From: JBFKMV01 sp041629655
Lineage (GTDB): Bacteria > Acidobacteriota > Polarisedimenticolia > Polarisedimenticolales > Polarisedimenticolaceae
Direction of reading: 5' to 3'
DNA: 21,815 nucleotides
Assembly: GCA_041629655.1 (NCBI GenBank)
Contig: JBFKMV010000067.1
Span: forward strand, 1 to 21,815
A program made the translations under genes and the position numbers. The notes beneath the pieces are model-generated. The model made no database searches. It was not told the origin of the DNA and worked only from the letters and a program-made list of their open reading frames with translations. This document shows positions 16,287 to 21,815 of the stretch, piece after piece; the stretch's first letter is position 1; the number at the start of each line of letters is the position of its first letter.

Positions 16287-17447
16287 ATGGGCAGCTTGCA
16301 TCGCATCCTGACACTGGGCCTGATCCTGGTCGGCCTCGGCGCTGCGGGGTGCTCCTCCGAGATCCACGTCGGCGCGGTGATCTCCGATCAGGGGGTCGCC
16401 GACGTCTACGGTAAGCGAGTCAAGAAGGGCCTCGATCTGGCCGCCCAGCAGATCAACGACGGCGGCGGCATCGGCGGCCGGCCGGTGATGCTGGTCTACC
16501 GCGACGATCAGAGCAAGCCCGAGGTGGGAGTCGAGGTGACGCGGGAGCTGATCGAGGACGAGGGCCTGCGCACGATCATCGGCGCGGTGACCTCGACGGT
16601 CACGCTGGCGATCGCCAAGGTCTGCGAGGACAAGCGCACCGTGCTGTTGTCGCCGACCGCCTCCACGCCGGCGCTCACCGATGCCGGCATGTACATCTTC
16701 CGCAACTACCCCTCGGACATCCTCGAGGGGACCTCGATGGCGGACTTCGCGCGCGACCTGGGACTCGAGAAGGTCGTGGTGTTCGCGGTCAACGACCCCT
16801 GGGGCGCGGGCCTCAAGGAGGTCTTCAGCGAGAAGTTCAAGAGCCGCTTCCGCGAGGTGCAGCAGGTCTTCGAGTTCGACAGCTCGCTGGAGGGCCTGGA
16901 CGAGCTGGTGGACCAGGCCGTGGCGCTGGATCCCGAGGGCATCTACATCATCGCCTACGTGCGCGAGGCGGCGGAGATCCTCAAACGCCTCCACGCCAAA
17001 AAGGCCAAGGCGGTGATGATGGGGACGGCCTCGATCACCGAGGACGTCGTCTCGCTCGTGGGCCAGGCCGCGGCGGCCGAGCAGCTCGTCTATCCGCAGC
17101 CCCCGTTCGACGTCGACTCGACCGACGAGGAGGTCCGCGGGTTCGTCGAGGCCTACCGGGCGAAGTACGGCGAGAATCCGGACACCTTCGCGGCGCACGG
17201 CTACGACTCGATGAGGCTGATCGCGATGGCGATCGATCTGGGCGGGGGATCGATGCACCCCGACAACGTGCGCGAGGGCCTGCAGAGCATCGATAACTAC
17301 AAGGGCGCCTCGGGGACGCTGGGGTTCGACATCAACGGCGACGTCGTCCAGTATCCGCGGCTGTTCATCATCCACAAGGGCAAGCCCGTGCCGTACGAGC
17401 GCTTCATCGAGGAGGGCGGCTCGCTGGCGATCGCCGGTCGGAGCTGA
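16287..17447 (+). CDS. Branched-chain-amino-acid-type ABC transporter substrate-binding lipoprotein (orphan)
   Basis: Type I periplasmic binding protein of the Leu/Ile/Val (LivJ/Peripla_BP_6) group; 386 aa. The N-terminus is a lipoprotein signal (MGSLHRILTLGLILVGLGAAGC) with the lipid-modified Cys at 22; the -3 residue is Ala rather than Leu, a permitted but less common lipobox. The mature part shows VGAVISDQGVADVYGKRVKKGLDLAAQQIN and GIGGRPVMLVYRDDQSKP, then IIGAVTSTVTLAIAKVCED, all typical of lobe 1. ATG 16287 is chosen over upstream starts because GAGGAG precedes it by 7 nt and the signal peptide starts there. No permease or ATPase gene is adjacent, so it must serve a transporter encoded elsewhere or a sensory role; the ligand is unknown. 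Confidence 0.88.
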   Translation: MGSLHRILTLGLILVGLGAAGCSSEIHVGAVISDQGVADVYGKRVKKGLDLAAQQINDGGGIGGRPVMLVYRDDQSKPEVGVEVTRELIEDEGLRTIIGAVTSTVTLAIAKVCEDKRTVLLSPTASTPALTDAGMYIFRNYPSDILEGTSMADFARDLGLEKVVVFAVNDPWGAGLKEVFSEKFKSRFREVQQVFEFDSSLEGLDELVDQAVALDPEGIYIIAYVREAAEILKRLHAKKAKAVMMGTASITEDVVSLVGQAAAAEQLVYPQPPFDVDSTDEEVRGFVEAYRAKYGENPDTFAAHGYDSMRLIAMAIDLGGGSMHPDNVREGLQSIDNYKGASGTLGFDINGDVVQYPRLFIIHKGKPVPYERFIEEGGSLAIAGRS

Positions 17448-17457
17448 CCGGGTCAAC

Positions 17458-18231
17458 GTGAGCGCGGAGTTCGCGAAGCCGCACCTCTCGATCGTCGTCC
17501 CCGCCTACAACGAAGAGGGTCGGCTCGGCGACTCGCTCGACAAGATCTCGGCCTATCTCTCGCGCGAGGGGCTCTCGGGCGAGGTCCTCGTCGTCGACGA
17601 CGGCTCCCGCGACCGCACCGCCGAGATCGCCCGGCGCAAGCTCGGCCGCCGGGGCCGGGTGGTGACCAACAGCGAGAACCGCGGCAAGGGCTACTCGGTG
17701 CGGCGCGGGGTGCTCGCGGCGCAGGGCCGCTGGGTGCTGCTGACCGACGCCGACCTGTCCTCACCGATCGAGGAGCACGCCAAGCTGGCCGCCGCCGCCC
17801 GGAAGTACGACGTCGACGTCGTGATCGGCTCCCGGGCCGTCGACGCGTCGACGGTCGAGGTGCGGCAGCACCCGGTGCGCCAGCTGATGGGCAAGACCTT
17901 CAACCGCATCATCCGCGCGATGACGGGTCTGCCGTTCCAGGACACCCAGTGCGGCTTCAAGCTGATGGACCGGAAACGGGTGCGGCCGCTGTTCGAGCGG
18001 ATGGTCGTCGACCGGTTCGCCTTCGACGTCGAGTTCCTGTTCCTGTGCGTGCGCTTCGGGTTGCAGGTCCGCGAGATCGCGGTGATCTGGCGCAACGCGC
18101 CGGGCTCCAAGGTCAGCCTGATCGCCGATCCGCTGAACATGTTGTGGGACGTGGCCCGAGTGCGCTGGCGCTTCCGGCGCGGCGACTATAACCCGGCGGG
18201 TGCGGAGGACACGGCACGAGAGACCCGGTGA
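17458..18231 (+). CDS. Family GT2 glycosyltransferase (dolichyl-phosphate mannosyl/glucosyltransferase-like)
   Basis: Predicted GT-A fold glycosyltransferase of 257 aa that probably moves a sugar from a nucleotide sugar to a polyprenyl phosphate, as DPM1/ALG5-like enzymes do. VVPAYNEE (13-20) and VVDDGSRDRTAE (45-56) make the nucleotide site. DAD at 97-99 is the metal-binding DXD motif. QDTQCGFKLM (161-170) is the signature of the DPM1/ALG5 group. The C-terminus has no strong membrane helices, so it resembles the soluble type that associates with the membrane. GTG 17458 lies 10 nt after the previous stop. The TGA overlaps the GTG of mfd (GTGA), implying translational coupling. Sugar and acceptor cannot be read from sequence. 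Confidence 0.88.
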   Translation: MSAEFAKPHLSIVVPAYNEEGRLGDSLDKISAYLSREGLSGEVLVVDDGSRDRTAEIARRKLGRRGRVVTNSENRGKGYSVRRGVLAAQGRWVLLTDADLSSPIEEHAKLAAAARKYDVDVVIGSRAVDASTVEVRQHPVRQLMGKTFNRIIRAMTGLPFQDTQCGFKLMDRKRVRPLFERMVVDRFAFDVEFLFLCVRFGLQVREIAVIWRNAPGSKVSLIADPLNMLWDVARVRWRFRRGDYNPAGAEDTARETR

Positions 18232-21200
18232 CGAGCGATGCGGGGCTCGCGCTGCTGGGTCCCGTCCTGGACGCGCCGTTCTTCCGGGAGCTGACGCGCG
18301 GGGTCGATGCGGGCGAGCACGGCCTGTGCCTGAGCGGCCTCGTCGATAGCTCCCGCGCGGCCGTGCTGGGCCTGCTCGCGGCCCGGACGGGCCGGCGGCT
18401 GATGCTGGTCGTGCCCGACGACGCGGCGTTGGACGGCTACCGGCGCGACCTCTCGACCATCGCCGGTCTGCTGGAGCGTGACCCGGACCGCGTCGTCGCC
18501 CTGCCGGCGCTCGACGCCGATCCCTACGACGACATTCCGACCCATCCCGAGATCGAGCGCGAACGCGTGCTGGCGCTGAACCGCCTGGTGCGCGGCGAGT
18601 TGGACGTGCTGCTCCTGCCGGTGCGGGCGCTGCTCGACTGGCTCCCGCCGCCGGAGGAGTGGCGCCGCCAGGTGCGCGTGGTCCGCTCCGGCGACGAGCT
18701 GCCGCCCGAGCGGTTCGTGCTCGAGGCGATGAGCGCCGGCTACCGCCGCGTCGACATCGTCAGCGCGCAGGGCGAGGTCTCCCGCCGCGGCGGGATCATC
18801 GACATCTTCCCGCCCTCGGCCGAGGAGCCGGTGCGGATCGAGCTGTTCGGCGACACGGTGGACTCGCTGCGCTCGTTCGACACGGACCATCAACGCTCGA
18901 CCGGCAAGCTGGCCGAGGCCCTGATCGGACCCGCGGTGGAGAACCCGCCCAGCGACGACGCGCTGCGCCGGTTGGCCGCGTACCTGGAACGCGGGATGGC
19001 GCAGGCCGTCCGGGAGCAGCGACCGCTCCGCGAGTTCCGGCAGCGCCTGGAGCGGCTCGAGAACGAGGGCTACTGGCCGGGCTTCCAGGCGCTGACCCGG
19101 CTGTGCGTCGACCGGCCGGTGCTGACGTTCGACTACGCGGACGAGCTGTTGCCGGTCGTGGACGAGCCCGGCCGGGCGGAGGAACAGCTGGCCCGCGCGG
19201 CCCACGATCTGCGGGCCTCGTACGAGCAGAGCGACAACCGCGTGCTGCCCCCTCCGGAGGAGCTGTTCGCGGACCCCGCGGCAGTCCGGGACCGCTTGCG
19301 GGGCGCCGCCGTGTTCCTGCAGGAGCTGGCCGGCGACGCTCCGCCGGCGGCGCGCCGCGAGCTGCAGGTCGCCGCGCGGCGGCCGCGCTCCTACGCCGGC
19401 CGGATCGCCGAGCTGGCCCAGGATCTCCGGGCGGCGGCCGCCCGCGGGAGCCGAACGCTGTTCGTGATGCGCACGCCCGGAAGCGCGCGCCGGCTGGGCG
19501 AGATCCTCGAGGAGTACGAGCTGCCCGCCGCGCTGGCGCCGCAGCGGGCCGACCCCCGCGACCTGGCCGCGGCGGGCGGCCGCTTCGTGTTGCTCGGACG
19601 GCTGCGGGCGGGGTTCGAGCTGCCCGAGCTGGGGCTGACGGTGCTGGCCGAGCGGGACGTGTTCGGCGAGGAGCGCCGCGCGGCCGAGCGCAAGGGGCCC
19701 GCCAAGGAAGCGTTCCTGTCGGACTTCCGCGACCTCAAGCTCGGCGAGACGGTGGTGCACGTGGATCACGGCATCGCCCGCTACGCCGGCCTGGGGCGGC
19801 CCAAGGGCGGCAGCCTCAATCGCGACTTCATGATGCTCCAGTTCTCGGGCGGCGACCGGTTGTTCGTGCCGGTGGACCGCCTGGACCTGGTGCAGAAGTA
19901 CCGCGGGGTGGCGGGCAAGAAGCCCAGGCTGGACCGGCTCGGCGGCCCGGGCTGGGAGCGCGTCAAGGCCCGCGTCCGCAAGGCCGTGGAAACGATGGCG
20001 CGCGAGCTGCTCGAGCTGTACGCGCAGCGCAAGACCGCCCGCGGGCACGCGTTCTCGGCCGACGCCGCATGGCAACGCGAGCTGGAGGAGTCGTTCCCCT
20101 ACGAGCTGACCCCGGACCAGCAACGCGCCACCGAGGACGCCAAGCGCGACATGGAAAGCGACGGCGTGATGGACCGGCTGCTCGTCGGCGACGTCGGCTT
20201 CGGCAAGACCGAGGTCGCGGTGCGTTCGGCGTTCAAGGCCGTGATGGACGGCTACCAGGTGGCGCTGCTGGCCCCGACCACCGTCCTCGCGATGCAGCAC
20301 TTCGAGACGTTCCGTAACCGCTACGCGCCGTTCCCGGTCAAGGTCGAGATGGTCTCGCGCTTCCGCAGCGCCGCCGAGACCCGCGAGATCCTGCGCGGCG
20401 TGGAGAGCGGCGAGGTGGACGTCCTGATCGGGACCCACCGCCTGCTGTCCAAGGACGTCAAGTTCCACAAGCTGGGGCTGTTGGTGGTCGACGAGGAGCA
20501 GCGCTTCGGCGTCGCCGACAAGGAGCGCCTGAAACGGCTCGCGCTCGGCATCGACGTGATGTCGATGACCGCGACCCCGATCCCGCGCACGCTCCAGATG
20601 TCGCTGGCCGGCGTGCGCGACCTCTCGATCATCGAGACGCCCCCGCCGGGGCGGACGGCGATCCAGACCTACGTGATCCCGTTCCGCAAGAACGTGCTGG
20701 CCCAGGCGATCCGCCAGGAGCTGCGGCGCGACGGCCAGGTGTTCGTCGTGCACAATCGCGTCGAGACGCTCCCGGCGATCGCCCGCGCGATCCAGGAGAT
20801 GGTCCCGGACGCCCGGCTGGTCATGGCCCACGGCCAGCTCCCCGAGCGCCGGCTGGAAGACATCATGCTGCGCTTCGTGCACTACGAGGCGGACGTGCTG
20901 GTGACGACGACGATCATCGAGAACGGTCTCGACATCCCGCGGGCCAACACGATCATCGTCAATCGCGCCGACCGCTTCGGTCTGGCACAGCTCTACCAGC
21001 TCCGCGGGCGCGTCGGCCGTAGCGAGCAGCACGCCTACGCCTACTTCATCGTTCCGGCACGGGACCTGCTGAGCGAGACCGCGCGCAAGCGGCTGCGGGC
21101 GCTCCAGGAGTTCGGCGAGCTGGGCGCGGGATTCCGGCTCGCCGCGGCGGACCTCGAGATCCGCGGGGCCGGCGAGTTCCTGGGCACGCGCCAGCACGGG

Positions 21201-21728
21201 CACATCGCCTCGCTGGGCTTCGATCTGTACATCCAGATGCTCGACCGCGCCGTACGCGAGCGCAAGGGCGAGCGCGTCGAGGAGCCCGAGCCGGTCAACC
21301 TGCACCTCGGGGTGGACATCAAGATCCCCGAGAGCTACATGCCCGATTCCGGCGACCGGCTGGCGCTGTACAAGCGACTGGCCAGCGCGCGCGACGAGGC
21401 CGCGCTGGACCGGCTGGAGGCCGACACCGAGGACCGCTACGGGCACCTGCCGCCCACCGGACGCAACCTGTTCGCGATGGCCCGGCTGCGGCTGATCGCC
21501 GAGGAGCTCGGAGTGAAGAGCGTCGACGTCGCGGACGCGCGGCTCCAGATCCGCTTCAAGGAGCAGCCCGCGGTGGAGCTGGAACGGATCCTCGAGGTGG
21601 TCGACCGCGAGCAGGGCGCGCTGACGCCCTCGGGAATGATGACGGTGCCGGCGCCGGCCCGGGCCTCGGAGCGGCTGCAATCCGTGCGTCACGTGCTCGA
21701 GCGGCTGCTGGGGCGCCCCGCGGCGTGA
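18228..21728 (+). CDS. mfd: Transcription-repair coupling factor Mfd
   Basis: ATP-driven DNA translocase that removes RNA polymerase stalled at lesions and recruits UvrA; 1166 aa (E. coli 1148). The N-terminal UvrB-like module runs to about residue 350 and includes RGGIIDIFPPSAEEPVRIELFG. The RNA-polymerase-interaction domain begins at about 505 with GETVVHVDHGIARYAGL. The RecG-like translocase follows: GDVGFGKTE (Walker A, about 653-661), DEEQRFG (Walker B, about 754-760), MTATPIPRTLQMS and QLRGRVGRS. The C-terminal regulatory domain has NLHLGVDIKIPESYMPD. GTG 18228 overlaps the stop of the upstream gene. The gene is complete with no missing motif. Confidence 0.97.
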   Translation: MTSDAGLALLGPVLDAPFFRELTRGVDAGEHGLCLSGLVDSSRAAVLGLLAARTGRRLMLVVPDDAALDGYRRDLSTIAGLLERDPDRVVALPALDADPYDDIPTHPEIERERVLALNRLVRGELDVLLLPVRALLDWLPPPEEWRRQVRVVRSGDELPPERFVLEAMSAGYRRVDIVSAQGEVSRRGGIIDIFPPSAEEPVRIELFGDTVDSLRSFDTDHQRSTGKLAEALIGPAVENPPSDDALRRLAAYLERGMAQAVREQRPLREFRQRLERLENEGYWPGFQALTRLCVDRPVLTFDYADELLPVVDEPGRAEEQLARAAHDLRASYEQSDNRVLPPPEELFADPAAVRDRLRGAAVFLQELAGDAPPAARRELQVAARRPRSYAGRIAELAQDLRAAAARGSRTLFVMRTPGSARRLGEILEEYELPAALAPQRADPRDLAAAGGRFVLLGRLRAGFELPELGLTVLAERDVFGEERRAAERKGPAKEAFLSDFRDLKLGETVVHVDHGIARYAGLGRPKGGSLNRDFMMLQFSGGDRLFVPVDRLDLVQKYRGVAGKKPRLDRLGGPGWERVKARVRKAVETMARELLELYAQRKTARGHAFSADAAWQRELEESFPYELTPDQQRATEDAKRDMESDGVMDRLLVGDVGFGKTEVAVRSAFKAVMDGYQVALLAPTTVLAMQHFETFRNRYAPFPVKVEMVSRFRSAAETREILRGVESGEVDVLIGTHRLLSKDVKFHKLGLLVVDEEQRFGVADKERLKRLALGIDVMSMTATPIPRTLQMSLAGVRDLSIIETPPPGRTAIQTYVIPFRKNVLAQAIRQELRRDGQVFVVHNRVETLPAIARAIQEMVPDARLVMAHGQLPERRLEDIMLRFVHYEADVLVTTTIIENGLDIPRANTIIVNRADRFGLAQLYQLRGRVGRSEQHAYAYFIVPARDLLSETARKRLRALQEFGELGAGFRLAAADLEIRGAGEFLGTRQHGHIASLGFDLYIQMLDRAVRERKGERVEEPEPVNLHLGVDIKIPESYMPDSGDRLALYKRLASARDEAALDRLEADTEDRYGHLPPTGRNLFAMARLRLIAEELGVKSVDVADARLQIRFKEQPAVELERILEVVDREQGALTPSGMMTVPAPARASERLQSVRHVLERLLGRPAA

Positions 21729-21738
21729 GCTCGGAGGC

Positions 21739-21815
21739 ATGATGGCGCGAACCCCCGCGATCGGGACCGCCGCCGCGCTGGTGCTCGCGGTCGCGTGCGC
21801 CACGGCCTGCGGGCC
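21739..21815 (+). CDS. N-terminus of an exported protein or lipoprotein (cut by window end)
   Basis: Two ATGs in tandem (21739 and 21742, same frame) follow TCGGAGG, a good ribosome binding site, 10 nt after mfd. The 25 visible codons read as a signal peptide: MMARTPAIG, then a hydrophobic AAALVLAVACATAC run with two possible lipobox cysteines. In several delta-proteobacterial genomes mfd is followed by a SurA-like peptidyl-prolyl isomerase, which is a reasonable guess here, but nothing of the mature protein is visible. Confidence 0.6.
   Translation, partial: MMARTPAIGTAAALVLAVACATACG

Noticed and set aside
18186..21803. 1205-codon open frame on the minus strand
   Set aside because: Antisense shadow of mfd with no recognisable motif.

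Overview
The window is about 70% GC and comes from a Gram-negative bacterium: YidC has a periplasmic domain, and there are lipoprotein signal peptides. The gene order yidC-jag-mnmE-mnmG-rsmG-parA-parB followed by the ATP synthase F1 genes is the block found near oriC in many delta-proteobacterial and related lineages. The most likely source is an uncultured high-GC member of such a phylum (Desulfobacterota, Myxococcota, Binatota or similar). That placement is inferred from synteny and composition; no rRNA gene or other lineage marker is visible.

Layout. Positions 1-6034 (+) hold the end of yidC, then jag/khpB, mnmE, mnmG and rsmG: membrane protein insertion, RNA binding, tRNA U34 modification and 16S rRNA methylation. 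Positions 6044-7846 (-) hold a small stress-type operon read doxX -> pirin -> nitroreductase. It diverges from a marR-family regulator (7962-8420, +) across a shared promoter/operator region. The marR terminator overlaps the first of two parS-like palindromes (8441-8507), which lie just upstream of parA and parB (8655-10335). The parA frame runs 170 nt into parB.

Positions 10336-11295 hold no convincing gene. They contain an array of ten 18-bp palindromes (consensus GCCGAC-N6-GTCGGC, some with one arm change) arranged as five pairs. In every pair the two elements start exactly 30 bp apart. A 160-bp segment bounded by a perfect 23-bp inverted repeat lies between the fourth and fifth pairs. In the well-known relatives this interval carries a bactofilin gene and atpF; here it does not. 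A good sigma70-type promoter at its end drives atpH-atpA-atpG-atpD-atpC (11296-16188), the F1 part of ATP synthase. The Fo genes must be elsewhere.

Positions 16287-21728 (+) hold an orphan branched-chain-amino-acid-type binding lipoprotein, a DPM1/ALG5-like GT2 glycosyltransferase and mfd, closely packed. The window ends in the first codons of an exported protein or lipoprotein. Most of the window is core chromosome. The unusual parts are the palindrome-pair array, the 160-bp inverted-repeat element inside it, the parS-like pair, the parA/parB overprint, the redox module placed inside the origin-proximal cluster, and a 12-residue insertion in AtpA.
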